DNA of 39,430 nucleotides from Hyphomicrobiales bacterium (GTDB lineage: Bacteria; Pseudomonadota; Alphaproteobacteria; Rhizobiales; Beijerinckiaceae): positions 1-39,430 of the forward strand of contig QHBR01000269.1 of the NCBI GenBank assembly GCA_003244015.1, read 5' to 3'. Every line of letters starts with the position of its first letter. Position 1 is the first letter of the stretch. The notes beneath the pieces were generated by a model. That model saw only the letters and a program-made list of their open reading frames with translations. It ran no database searches and was not told the origin of the DNA. Both the position numbers and the translations under genes were made by a program. Positions 10,089-19,570 of the stretch are shown piece by piece.

Positions 10089-10820
10089 TCAAACAAATGT
10101 GAATTGCTCGTCCTGCCGGAAAGCTTCGAGGACCGGGGCAGAGGCGTCGAACAAGACGCGATATCCCTTCGCGCCGCCGATTTTCTCGTAGCGCACGGCT
10201 TTGCCTGCGCGCCCGGCGGGATCGCGGGGAATGCGCTTGATGGCAATCAGACGACCGCCGTCCTTTAGTTGCGCAAAAAGCGCCTCGAGATTGGCCTCGA
10301 CCGCGCCATTGATGAAAATCAGGTCGAATGGCGCTTCCTTGGGCGCGCCTTCCGCAAGCGGGGCCAGGATGGTTTGAACCTTCGCCAAGCCGAAGGCGTC
10401 GAGATTGGACCGCAACGCATCATATAAGAAGCACTCTGATTCGAGCGCCACGACGCGCCCCGCGAGACCGGCGAGGAGCGCCGACGAATAGCCCGTTGCG
10501 GCCCCAACGTCGAGCACAGCGCCGGTCGATGCCACGCCGGCCCCTTGGATGAGGCGCGCGAGAACGAGCGGCGGCAAGAGCGTACGCCGTTCTCCGCCAG
10601 GTCTGGCGGGCTCAAGTTGCAGCCCAATATCGGAATAAGCGAGCGGCGCTAGCTCCAAGGGCAGGAAATGCTCGCGTGGGACTTCCAGCATGCGCGCCAA
10701 GAGCTGCGGGTCGGTCACGTCGAAAGTCCGAATCTGGCAGTCGACCATGGTACGGCGGTGAACCGCCGATTGCGCCAAGCGATCCGCGATGCCGCCGTCC
10801 TCGAGGCGGGTGTCCTGCAT
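10089..10820 (-). CDS. protein-L-isoaspartate O-methyltransferase family protein
   Basis: MVDCQIRTFDVTDPQLLARMLEVPREHFLP, LPPLVLARLIQGAG, VLDVGAATGYSSALLAGLAGRVVALE, and a YRVLFDASAPVLEAF tail. Confidence 0.85.
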   Translation of the reverse strand: MQDTRLEDGGIADRLAQSAVHRRTMVDCQIRTFDVTDPQLLARMLEVPREHFLPLELAPLAYSDIGLQLEPARPGGERRTLLPPLVLARLIQGAGVASTGAVLDVGAATGYSSALLAGLAGRVVALESECFLYDALRSNLDAFGLAKVQTILAPLAEGAPKEAPFDLIFINGAVEANLEALFAQLKDGGRLIAIKRIPRDPAGRAGKAVRYEKIGGAKGYRVLFDASAPVLEAFRQDEQFTFV

Positions 10821-10917
10821 GATTTCTTGTCGAGCCCTTTATCTTGCCAAGGCCTTTATCTTGCAAAGCCGTTTATCCGGCGGGACCTCGTGCGTTCGCG
10901 CCCCCCGCGCGGTCGAT

Positions 10918-12465
10918 TTATAGATTTCCCGGCTTCCTCTGTCCATTAAAACGCCGGACATTTCCGGAGGCTGGACATTTCGCGGAGAAAGAGACGCTCG
11001 TCGCCTGAGCAAAGGATGCCCATAAGTGTTGCGCGGCGTATGCTCGCCACGGGCGCCAACGCTCGGCCCGCGCGAGTAGCTCGCTCGGGCTCGGCCGCTT
11101 CCCGTCTTCATCGGCCATGGCGCGAATCAGTCCAATGTCCGCCGCGGGGAAAGCGTCCGGCTCGCGCAGCTCGCGCATCGCGATATATTGTGCGGTCCAC
11201 TCGCCGATGCCGGTCAAATTGCGAAGTTTCACAATTGCCTCTTCAAGGTTTCGTCTGGCGCCGAAAATCTCTGGATCGGCCACCACGGCAGCCGCCAAGG
11301 ATGAGAGGGCCGCAGCGCGCGTCCTTGGCATGCCGAGGGTCGAGAGATCGACACCGGCCAGGCGTTCAGGACGGGGAAACGTGCAAGTGAGCCGACTGTT
11401 TCCGGTATCGGAGGCGGCAAGAGGCTCGCCGTAAGCCGCCACCAATTTCCCTGCGAGGTCAATCGCCGCTTTCACCGTAATTTGTTGGCCGAGCACTGCG
11501 CGGACAGCAAGTTCGAAACCATTCCACGCTCCTGGCACTCGCAGCCCGGGTCTCGCGGCGATCAACGGCGCAAGCGCCCGGTCCTCCGCCAAATGGGCGC
11601 CGATCACGTCCGGATCCGCGGCCAAATCGAATGCTCGCCGCAAACGCGCGATGATCGTCGGCAATGCAGATAGCTTCGGAAATCGCACCGTGGCACGCAG
11701 CGCATTGCCGTCAGCTGTCAGCACCGCAACTGTTCCGCGCGCACCGTTGATCTCGATCGTGCGCGCATAACAATTGTTCGAAACCTCTTCGATACCGGGA
11801 ATGGCGCGGGCCTGTAAATAGGACAGCATCGCATGCCAGTCATAAGGCGGTCGATAACGCAAAAGAATCGTCACCTCGCCGCTTGCTCCAGCAGAAATTT
11901 CGGCAGCGTTGCTGCGGCGCAGGGCACCCGGCGCGCGTCCGAAAAGCTGCTGAAAGGTTTCATTGAATCGGCGGATGCTGCCGAATCCCGCAGCTAAGGC
12001 GATCTCAGACATTGGCAGACGCGTCTCGTGGATCAGCTGTTTGGCCAGCTGCACGCGTCGCGTTTGCGCAACTGCAATCGGCGATGCACCAAGATTCCTC
12101 CGGAACAACCGGCGAAGCTGACGCTCGCCTACCCCGAGCCGCTGGGCGAACGTCTCGACGTCCGCCTCGTCCAGCGCGCCCAACTCAATCAACGCCAGTG
12201 CCCGAGACACCGTATTCGAGGTGCCTCGCCATGCGCCGAGATCAGGCGCGGTCTCGGGACGACACCTCAGGCATGGACGGAAACCAGCTTCCTGGGCGGC
12301 TGCCGCGGAACGATAGAACGTGATGTTCTCGCTTCTCGGGGTCCGCGCGGGACACACCGGGCGGCAGTAAATTCCCGTGGTCTTGACGCCCGTGAAGAGC
12401 CGTCCATCAAAACGAACGTCACGGGTGCAAATAGCGCGATAGCAAGCGGCGTGATTGAGGTCCAT
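10918..12465 (-). CDS. alkA: Ada N-terminal/AraC HTH/AlkA fusion (DNA-3-methyladenine glycosylase with Ada metal-binding domain)
   Basis: CYRAICTRDVRFDGRLFTGVKTTGIYCRPVCPARTPRSENITFYRSAAAAQEAGFRPCLRCRPE (Ada Zn domain), AraC HTH, and AlkA HhH (LRNLTGIGEWTAQYIAMRELREPDAFPAADIGL). Confidence 0.92.
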   Translation of the reverse strand: MDLNHAACYRAICTRDVRFDGRLFTGVKTTGIYCRPVCPARTPRSENITFYRSAAAAQEAGFRPCLRCRPETAPDLGAWRGTSNTVSRALALIELGALDEADVETFAQRLGVGERQLRRLFRRNLGASPIAVAQTRRVQLAKQLIHETRLPMSEIALAAGFGSIRRFNETFQQLFGRAPGALRRSNAAEISAGASGEVTILLRYRPPYDWHAMLSYLQARAIPGIEEVSNNCYARTIEINGARGTVAVLTADGNALRATVRFPKLSALPTIIARLRRAFDLAADPDVIGAHLAEDRALAPLIAARPGLRVPGAWNGFELAVRAVLGQQITVKAAIDLAGKLVAAYGEPLAASDTGNSRLTCTFPRPERLAGVDLSTLGMPRTRAAALSSLAAAVVADPEIFGARRNLEEAIVKLRNLTGIGEWTAQYIAMRELREPDAFPAADIGLIRAMADEDGKRPSPSELLARAERWRPWRAYAAQHLWASFAQATSVSFSAKCPASGNVRRFNGQRKPGNL

Positions 12466-12655
12466 CGATTCATGATCGCATCCTTGGCGTCCGATGTCTC
12501 GCGGCTTTCGGACTCGGTCGTTTTGAAGTAAAGAGTCGCGGATTGCGGTTACGTTCCATGGTTATCATCACCGCTGATCAGGTCCGAAAACGGCCAGCAG
12601 GCTGTGGTGAAATCTGACATAGACGCAATGACTGCGATAAACGGGACCACTGCTC

Positions 12656-13195
12656 ATGCCAAATCTGATCTTCAATTTTGAACGCGTACCGACACCAACC
12701 GGGGACATGCTTGTTGCAACCGATGATGAAGGCTTTCTGCGTGCGCTGGATTGGGAAGACTACGAGACGCGGATGCATAGACTTCTGCGACTGCACTACG
12801 GCGATAACAACGTAACCCTGATCAATGCAAGCTCCGCGTCAGCCGCTCGCCGATCGATTGAGACATATCTGAAAGGCGATTTTTCGGCGATCGACAATCT
12901 CCCTGTGAAAACGGGCGGCACGGCATTTCAGCGCGAAGTGTGGGCGGCATTGCGCGCGATTCCAGCCGGTCAGACAGTCACCTATGGCGCACTGGCATTG
13001 CGGCTCGACCGTCCGAAATCAGTGCGCGCCGTCGGCTTGGCTATTGGTGCCAACCCGGTTGGTGTCGTTGTGCCCTGCCATCGCGTAATTGGCGCTGATG
13101 CAACTTTGACCGGATACGGCGGCGGTCTGGAGCGCAAGCGCTGGCTGCTGGAACACGAGGGCGTGCGGCTCCTGTCGAGGCGTCGCACCGGCTGA
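12656..13195 (+). CDS. ogt: methylated-DNA--[protein]-cysteine S-methyltransferase
   Basis: FQREVWAALRAIPAGQTVTYGALA ... VVPCHRVIGADATLTGYGGGLERKRWLLEHE, with the PCHR active site. Confidence 0.93.
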   Translation: MPNLIFNFERVPTPTGDMLVATDDEGFLRALDWEDYETRMHRLLRLHYGDNNVTLINASSASAARRSIETYLKGDFSAIDNLPVKTGGTAFQREVWAALRAIPAGQTVTYGALALRLDRPKSVRAVGLAIGANPVGVVVPCHRVIGADATLTGYGGGLERKRWLLEHEGVRLLSRRRTG

Positions 13196-13396
13196 CGACG
13201 CAAAGCTCGAAATCGCCCCTCAATTTGAGCTTTCACGCAAACCGAACAATTATTTGTCGTGAGGAAGAACATGAAAACCGCGCTTGCCTAGCGCGCATGC
13301 CGGGCGCGCGGGGTTTTGGCCTCGCGCCGGCCCTTTCATTGCCCTCATACCGGCGTCGCGGTACAACCCCAGGTTTCCAGCGCGAGGAGTTGGTTC

Positions 13397-13963
13397 ATGT
13401 CCGAATCTCCAGTTGAACATTTCGAGCACGCCGAACACGCCGGGCATGCTTCTCTTTTGGGCGATCCATTTCTCACGCAAGTATCGGTCACGATTGCGAT
13501 CCTTGCGGTCATCGCGGCGACCGTCGGCAGTCTCGAGACGCTCGAAACCGCGGATGCCATAGGCGACAAGAACGCCGCGGTGCTCTTGCAGAACAAAGCA
13601 ACCGACACGTGGAACTTTTATCAGGCAAAAAGCATCAAGAAAAATCTTTACGCCATCGCCGCGGCAACCCCCGGGCCGGCGGCCGACGAGCTCAATAAAC
13701 AGGCGGAAAAGTACGGCGCGGACGAACAGGAGCTCTTCTCCAAAGGCAAGGCGCTTGAACATCAAGCGGAGGAAAAGCTGAGGGACAGCGAACGGCACGA
13801 AAACCGCCATCATATTTTGACGGTTGCCGTAACGCTTCTTCATGTGGCGATCGCGATCGCGACCATCGCAATCATCGTGCGGGGCCAGCGTTGGCCGTGG
13901 TACGGTGCTCTCGTGCTTGGCGCGCTAGGCTCAATCGGCGCGGCCTATGCTTATTTTGTCTAA
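13397..13963 (+). CDS. DUF4337-type membrane protein
   Basis: N-terminal TM (TQVSVTIAILAVIAATVGSLETLETADAIGDKNAAVLLQNKATDTWNFYQAKSIKKNLY) and two C-terminal TMs; preceded by AGGAG. Confidence 0.75.
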   Translation: MSESPVEHFEHAEHAGHASLLGDPFLTQVSVTIAILAVIAATVGSLETLETADAIGDKNAAVLLQNKATDTWNFYQAKSIKKNLYAIAAATPGPAADELNKQAEKYGADEQELFSKGKALEHQAEEKLRDSERHENRHHILTVAVTLLHVAIAIATIAIIVRGQRWPWYGALVLGALGSIGAAYAYFV

Positions 13964-14025
13964 GCCGCACGGGACCGGAATAAGTTCCGGCCCCGAGTTT
14001 CTCATTCCGTGGTCCCGAGTCGGCG

Positions 14026-14799
14026 TTACCCTTTCAGACGCTTGTTGCACTCGCTCCAATAGCCGCCACCCTTTTGGATCCATTTCAGGCCGCCATTGGC
14101 ATTGGTTGCTTTGTTCGCCTTATATTGATCGTCGCAGGTTTTCATGCGCGCCTTACCTGGCTTTTCATTGGCATAGGCAGGTGCAATGGCGGTGGGAAAG
14201 ACGGCGGTGCCGGGCGTCGGGACCACGGCCGGCGCCATCGGCTTCGTCGTGGGTTTCTTGAGCGGATTGACCGGCGCTGGCGCTGGCGCGGCGACAACTG
14301 GCGCAGGTGCCGGGGGTGGCGCTGGCGCCGCGACGACGGGAGCCGGAGGTGGCGGCGGGGGTGGCGGCGCCGCGACAACGGGCGCGGGTGCCGGGGGCGG
14401 AGCAACCTCGGCCGCGGGCGGAGGTGCCGTGGCGGCGGGCGGGTTCGCCTTGGTTTCGGCCGAACACCGGCTATAAAATTGCGGCCAGGCTTCGCCGTTC
14501 AATGTCCCCGCCGCCTTGGCGGCCTGGTATTTTTCACTGCAAATGTGGCGTACGTCGAGAGGCGCTGCGGCTGCCGGCGCCGCCGCGGCCGCGGGCGGGT
14601 TCGTCTTGGCTTCCGCCGTGCACTTGCTGTAAAATTGCGGCCAAGTGTCACCGTTCAACGTGCCCGCCGCCTTCGCGGCCTGGTATTTTTCGCTGCATAG
14701 GTGGCGTACGTCTTGGCCCCAACTGTCGCTTGACAGCACCAAACTGAACACGGCCGAAGCCATGGAGAACCCGAGCAATAAGGAACGGCGAACCAACAT
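14026..14799 (-). CDS. secreted Ala/Pro-rich protein with repeated two-cysteine module
   Basis: Signal peptide; DVRHLCSEKYQAAKAAGTLNGDTWPQFYSKC and DVRHICSEKYQAAKAAGTLNGEAWPQFYSRC, a diverged third copy at the C-terminus (KTCDDQYKANKATNANGGLKWIQKGGGYWSEC), and a long PAPAPVVAAPPPPPP linker. Confidence 0.75.
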   Translation of the reverse strand: MLVRRSLLLGFSMASAVFSLVLSSDSWGQDVRHLCSEKYQAAKAAGTLNGDTWPQFYSKCTAEAKTNPPAAAAAPAAAAPLDVRHICSEKYQAAKAAGTLNGEAWPQFYSRCSAETKANPPAATAPPPAAEVAPPPAPAPVVAAPPPPPPPPAPVVAAPAPPPAPAPVVAAPAPAPVNPLKKPTTKPMAPAVVPTPGTAVFPTAIAPAYANEKPGKARMKTCDDQYKANKATNANGGLKWIQKGGGYWSECNKRLKG

Positions 14800-15018
14800 T
14801 GGTATTCTCCTTGGAAGTCTTCATCGCGAGGCGCCCGGAGCCGATGCGGCAACGTAGCTTTTCGAGCCTCCCGCGAAATCCGCTGCAAGTCAAATATAAA
14901 CCATAGGCAAGCAATCGGCGAAATTGCCCGGCCTTTCAGCGGCCGGCCGCAAACCGCGCGCGGGTAACCTGCCGCCCTGTCACGAAGCGGACACGATTGA
15001 GCCAGCAGATTTAGCCGC

Positions 15019-15948
15019 TCAGATATCGCCTCTGGCGGCGGCGACTTCCGCAGCAAAATCGCTTTCCTGCTTCTCGATTCCTTCGCCGAGTGCGTAGCGC
15101 ACGAAGGCTTTCACGCTGACCGGTGTTCTGGCCATCTTCCCGGCATCCGTGACAACCTGGCCGATTGTCTTGCCCGCATGTTCGGCATGGATCGAGGGCT
15201 GATCGAGAAGGCAAACTTCCTTGAAGTATGTTTTTAGCCCCGACTCAACGATCTTTTCGAGCACATGCGGGGGCTTGCCCTCATTCTTGCCGGCAAGCAC
15301 CGCTCTTTCTCGCGCGACGGCGGCCGGATCGAGGCCCGCTTCATCCAGAGCGAGCGGATTTGCCGCCGCGACATGAAGAGCGATCAAGCGTCCGAGCGGC
15401 GCCAGCGCTTGCGGATTGGCGCGAGACTCCAGGGCAACGAGAACGCCGATCTTTCCAAGGCCTTCGGATACCGCATTATGGACATATTGGCCAATGAACC
15501 CTTGGCCGGTATGCGCGGCGGCGGCGCGCCGCAACGTTATGTTTTCGCCGATCGTGGAGACGGCGTCGGCGATCGCGTCGCCGAGGGTCCCGCCGCCAGG
15601 ATAGGCAGCGGCTTTCAAAGACTCGACATCGGTCGTGCCGGTTTCGACGGCAAGGCGCGCAATGTTCCTGGCCAGCGCTTGAAACTCCGTGTTCCTGGCA
15701 ACGAAATCCGTCTCGGAATTGAGTTCGACAACCACCCCGTCGAAGCCGCGGATAAAAACGGCGACCAGCCCCTCGGCGGCGATCCTGCCGGATTTCTTGG
15801 CCGCCTTGGAAAGTCCCTTCTTACGCAGCCAGTCGATCGCCGCTTCGATTTCGCCGCCGGTCTCGCCGAGGGCATTTTTGCAATCCATCATGCCGGCGCC
15901 GGTCTTCTCGCGAAGATCCTTCACCATCGCCGCGGTGACGTTCGCCAT
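15019..15948 (-). CDS. tsf: translation elongation factor Ts
   Basis: [54 protein letters not shown]. Confidence 0.96.
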   Translation of the reverse strand: MANVTAAMVKDLREKTGAGMMDCKNALGETGGEIEAAIDWLRKKGLSKAAKKSGRIAAEGLVAVFIRGFDGVVVELNSETDFVARNTEFQALARNIARLAVETGTTDVESLKAAAYPGGGTLGDAIADAVSTIGENITLRRAAAAHTGQGFIGQYVHNAVSEGLGKIGVLVALESRANPQALAPLGRLIALHVAAANPLALDEAGLDPAAVARERAVLAGKNEGKPPHVLEKIVESGLKTYFKEVCLLDQPSIHAEHAGKTIGQVVTDAGKMARTPVSVKAFVRYALGEGIEKQESDFAAEVAAARGDI

Positions 15949-16066
15949 ATCGGTCTTCCTTCATCTTCCGGCAGGCGGTTCCGGGCGGCCGGCTCGCCGC
16001 CGGGGGGATCCGGAAAGCCCCAATCCAAAATCAAGAAATCATTCGGCTACTGCAGAAGCCGGTGCT

Positions 16067-17089
16067 TCAGCCAGCGACGAGACCGCGCGCGAGATCGATC
16101 CAGCCGTCGCGTTCGATGCGGCCGGCAAGCTTGAGATCATGATCGATCTTGGCGGCGTTTTCCGGCGTCATGGCGGCAATCTGCCAATAATGATAAATAC
16201 CGGCATCGTTGAGCTTCTTGACGATTTGAGGCCCGATACCCGGCAATTTGGCGAGATCGTCGGGGGCGCCGCGCGGCGCGGTAAGAAGCTCGAAAACTTC
16301 TCCGGGCGAATCATGACCGTCGCCCACCGCGCCATCGCCGGCGGGCAGCTCCTCGGCGGCCGGGCGTTCCATTTCGCCCAAATCGACGCGGACCGAACCT
16401 TGCGCGCGCGAAATGCCGTCGATAGCCGCGCGGGCGGCGAGATCGCAGTAGAGGGCGATCGCCCGGCCTGCATCGTCGTTGCCTGGAATCGGATAGGTGA
16501 TCCCGTCCGGATTGGAATTGGTATCGAGGATCGCCGCCACCGGAATACGCAGCCGCTGCGCCTCCTTGATCGCCAATTGCTCCTTGTTGGTATCGATCAC
16601 GAAGATCAGATCCGGCGTGCCGCCCATGTCCTTGATGCCGCCGAGCGCCTTTTCGAGCTTGTCGCGTTCGCGCGATATCATCAGGCGCTCTTTTTTGGTC
16701 AGTCCGGCGCCGCCGCCGCCGAGCAGGTCGTCCACCTTGCGCAGGCGCTGGATCGAGGCTGAAATCGTCTTCCAATTCGTCAACATGCCGCCAAGCCAGC
16801 GCGAATTGATGTAATATTGCGCCGATTTTTTCGCGGCATCGACGATCGCGTCCTGGGCTTGCCGCTTGGTGCCGACGAAAAGCACGCGGCCGCCCCTCGC
16901 GACCGTATCGGAGATCGCCTTCAAGGCCTGATGCAGCAACGGCACCGTCTGGGCAAGATCGATGATATGGATGTTGTTGCGGGCGCCGAAAATGAACGGC
17001 GCCATTTTCGGGTTCCAGCGGTGCGACTGATGCCCGAAATGAGCCCCGGATTCGAGGAGGCCGCGCATCGTGAACTCAGGCAAGGCCAT
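16067..17089 (-). CDS. rpsB: 30S ribosomal protein S2 (with C-terminal extension)
   Basis: [57 protein letters not shown]-terminal helix-hairpin-helix-like extension [39 protein letters not shown]. Confidence 0.96.
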   Translation of the reverse strand: MALPEFTMRGLLESGAHFGHQSHRWNPKMAPFIFGARNNIHIIDLAQTVPLLHQALKAISDTVARGGRVLFVGTKRQAQDAIVDAAKKSAQYYINSRWLGGMLTNWKTISASIQRLRKVDDLLGGGGAGLTKKERLMISRERDKLEKALGGIKDMGGTPDLIFVIDTNKEQLAIKEAQRLRIPVAAILDTNSNPDGITYPIPGNDDAGRAIALYCDLAARAAIDGISRAQGSVRVDLGEMERPAAEELPAGDGAVGDGHDSPGEVFELLTAPRGAPDDLAKLPGIGPQIVKKLNDAGIYHYWQIAAMTPENAAKIDHDLKLAGRIERDGWIDLARGLVAG

Positions 17090-17515
17090 GGTTCATTGTT
17101 CTCCGGTTAAGGCCGCCGCGGAGCGTCATGGACCTCTCTATCCGACAGGGATCGAAAGGCCACCGGGAGCGGCCCTTGAAGCAGGGCCGCGCGTTCCGCG
17201 TGTGGAATGGAGGTGCTTATAGGACCCAGGACGCCCGAAGGCAAGGTACCGTCAACCTTGTGAACCGGTCCCTTGCTAGGACGAAGCCTTGGGTGTTTTA
17301 TTCTGGTTCATGGCAGAAGCCGCGATGCGCGCTTGCCCCCTCAAAATCGATAGGAGCTCAATACAACCGCAATATCGATGGGTATCGTCTATGTGACGAT
17401 TAATAAGCGTGAGCTTTGTAACGCTGCTCTCCGCGGCAGCGAACACTTTGCGGTGAGCTCTTGCCCTCAGCCCACGAGGTGCTCGCCCTGCGAGCGAATT
17501 CTGGAGGAGATCAGC

Positions 17516-17770
17516 ATGAAGACCAATATCGTATCCGGTGCCACTCTCGCCGTTGCGGCGATCGCGCTTGCCATCGGCGGCCTGTCCCCCGTCCCGGCTT
17601 CCGCCAAGAAGGCGGCGATCGAGTGCATGGGTATCAACGCCTGCAAGGGCAAGAGCGCCTGTAAGACCGCGAACAACGCCTGCAAGGGTCAGAATGCCTG
17701 CAAGGGTCAGGGGTTCCTGCCGACGAAGTCAAAGGCCGCCTGCACCGCCAAGGGCGGCACCGTCGGCTGA
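17516..17770 (+). CDS. bufA2: BufA2-family bufferin-type metallophore precursor (formerly DUF2282-like)
   Basis: SD GGAGGAGA; signal peptide MKTNIVSGATLAVAAIALAIGGLSPVPASA; core ECMGINACKGKSACKTANNACKGQNACKGQGF. Confidence 0.88.
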   Translation: MKTNIVSGATLAVAAIALAIGGLSPVPASAKKAAIECMGINACKGKSACKTANNACKGQNACKGQGFLPTKSKAACTAKGGTVG

Positions 17771-17842
17771 TCCATTTCGAAGACAGGCGGATTGCTTGAT
17801 CCGCCTGTCTCCTTCTCGGACGATGGCGAATAGGAGCAATCT

Positions 17843-18687
17843 ATGGAGCGGCCTTCCCCGCTGGGTTTCGGCCTCGGTCTGCGGCCGGTCTACTACCAGG
17901 ACATCCTTGAGAAGAACCCGAGGGTCGACTGGTTTGAAGTGATTTCCGAGAATTTCATGGTTCCCGGCGGCGGCCTCTTGCGATGCTCGAGCGGATTCGC
18001 AACACCTATCCAATCGTGATGCACGGCGTCTCGATGTCGATCGCTTCAACCGCGCCGCTCGATTTCGACTATCTCAGGGCGCTCAAGAGCCTCGCCAGCC
18101 GTTTTCAGCCGGCATGGATCTCGGATCATTTGTGCTGGACCGGCGTGCACGGCGTCAATCTGCACGACCTCCTGCCCGTTCCCTATACGTTGGAGGCGCT
18201 GGACCACGTCGTCGACCGCATAAGGCGGGTCCAGGATTTCCTCGGGCGCCGCCTCGCGATCGAGAACGTGTCCAGCTACGTGACGTTCGCCGAATCCGAG
18301 ATGGACGAATGGACGTTTATCCGCGAGTTGGCAGAGCGCGCCGATTGCTGGCTTTTGCTCGATGTCAACAACGTCTTCGGTTCGAGCTTCAATCATAGTT
18401 TCGATCAGGCAAGTTTTATCGGCGCCGTTCCGGCCGATCGCGTGGTCCAGTTGCATCTCGCGGGCCATTCGGAGGCGGGGACGCACAAGATCGATACGCA
18501 CGATCAGCCGATCTGCGAGGAAGTTTGGTCGCTCTATCATGAGGTCTGCCCACGGTTCGGATCGATCTCGACGATGATTGAGCGCGACGACAACTTTCCG
18601 CCGTTCGACGAACTCATGGCGGAACTCGATCGCGCGCGAGCGGTCGCTGCTTGCGCGAGAATCCCAGCGCAGGGGGCCGCGGCATGA
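17843..18687 (+). pseudogene. bufB: DUF692 / multinuclear non-heme iron oxidase BufB, split by a frameshift at about 17963-17976
   Basis: Frame [44 protein letters not shown]. Frame B (ORF 17983..18687): [26 protein letters not shown]...WISDHLCWTGVHGVNLHDLLPVPYT...IENVSSY...LLDVNNVFGSSFNH. Together they form a canonical DUF692 protein. Confidence 0.85.
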
Positions 18688-19460
18688 AGCTCGCCGAACT
18701 GCAAATGCGATTCCAGGCCGGAATAGTGGAAGACGATAACGCGATTCTCGCCTCGATCGCGGATTCGCGGAGGACGGATCGCGCGACCCTGTTTGAGGTC
18801 TATCACGACGCTTATCGCTTGCGTCTGGCGGAATTTTTGTCGAACGACTTTCCGGTTCTTCGGGTTCACATCGGCGAGGAAGCGTTCGGACGTCTTGTCG
18901 AAGACTATATCGAGTCGGCCCCGTCGCGTCAGCCGAACGCGCGATGGTACGGCACGCGCCTGCCCGATTTCATGCAAGAGACGGCGCCATGGCGAAGGAA
19001 CCGGAGCGCCATTGATCTGGCGCGGTTCGAGCGCGCGCTGTCCGATGCCTTCGATGCCCCCGATGCTCCGATAAGCACTATCGATGCCTTGCGGGAAATC
19101 TGCGATGAAGACTGGCCGCGCCTCGCCTTCGAATTCCACCCGAGCGTCAGAATTCTCGATCTCGAAAACGGAACCGCGCAGATCTATGCGGCTCTCGCCG
19201 AGGAAGAAGAGGCGCCGGCCACCCAGCAAGGCGAGGAAGCGTTCATCTTCTGGCGCACCGATGGCCAGTCCTTCTATCGCCCTGTCGCGGACGACGAACG
19301 CATGGCGATGATGGAGGCAAGACGGGGCAAGATTTTCGGAGATATTTGCGCGCTTCTCGTTTTCCAGCGGAACGACACGGGCGTGACGCAGCGGGTCGCC
19401 GGCTTCCTCTCGCAATGGTTCGCCGACGGGCTCGTCACGCGATTGTCGCTCTCGGATTGA
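18684..19460 (+). CDS. bufC: DUF2063 / BufC-type DNA-binding-domain-containing protein
   Basis: MKLAELQMRFQAGIVEDDNAILASIADSRRTDRATLFEVYHDAYRLRLAEFLSNDFPVLRVHIGEEAFGRLVEDYIESAPSRQPNARWYG; 4-bp ATGA overlap with bufB. Confidence 0.85.
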   Translation: MKLAELQMRFQAGIVEDDNAILASIADSRRTDRATLFEVYHDAYRLRLAEFLSNDFPVLRVHIGEEAFGRLVEDYIESAPSRQPNARWYGTRLPDFMQETAPWRRNRSAIDLARFERALSDAFDAPDAPISTIDALREICDEDWPRLAFEFHPSVRILDLENGTAQIYAALAEEEEAPATQQGEEAFIFWRTDGQSFYRPVADDERMAMMEARRGKIFGDICALLVFQRNDTGVTQRVAGFLSQWFADGLVTRLSLSD

Positions 19461-19570
19461 AGCACTCTCACCGGCAGTTCCAACTCGTTGCTCGGCCGGC
19501 CCCATCGGCGTTTGGCGTCTTGCGGACCAGCGAATGGCGTGCAAAGTCCTTTGCGCACGAGGTTAATGAG

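Noticed and set aside
14142-14476. Gly/Arg/Ala-rich ORFs and apparent repeat array in the low-complexity segment
   Set aside because: Explained by the Pro/Ala linker of the 14026..14799 protein read in other frames; not a CRISPR or separate gene.
15265-16762. Plus-strand ORFs (289 and 357 aa) opposite tsf and rpsB
   Set aside because: Antisense of confirmed ribosomal/translation genes; no independent evidence.
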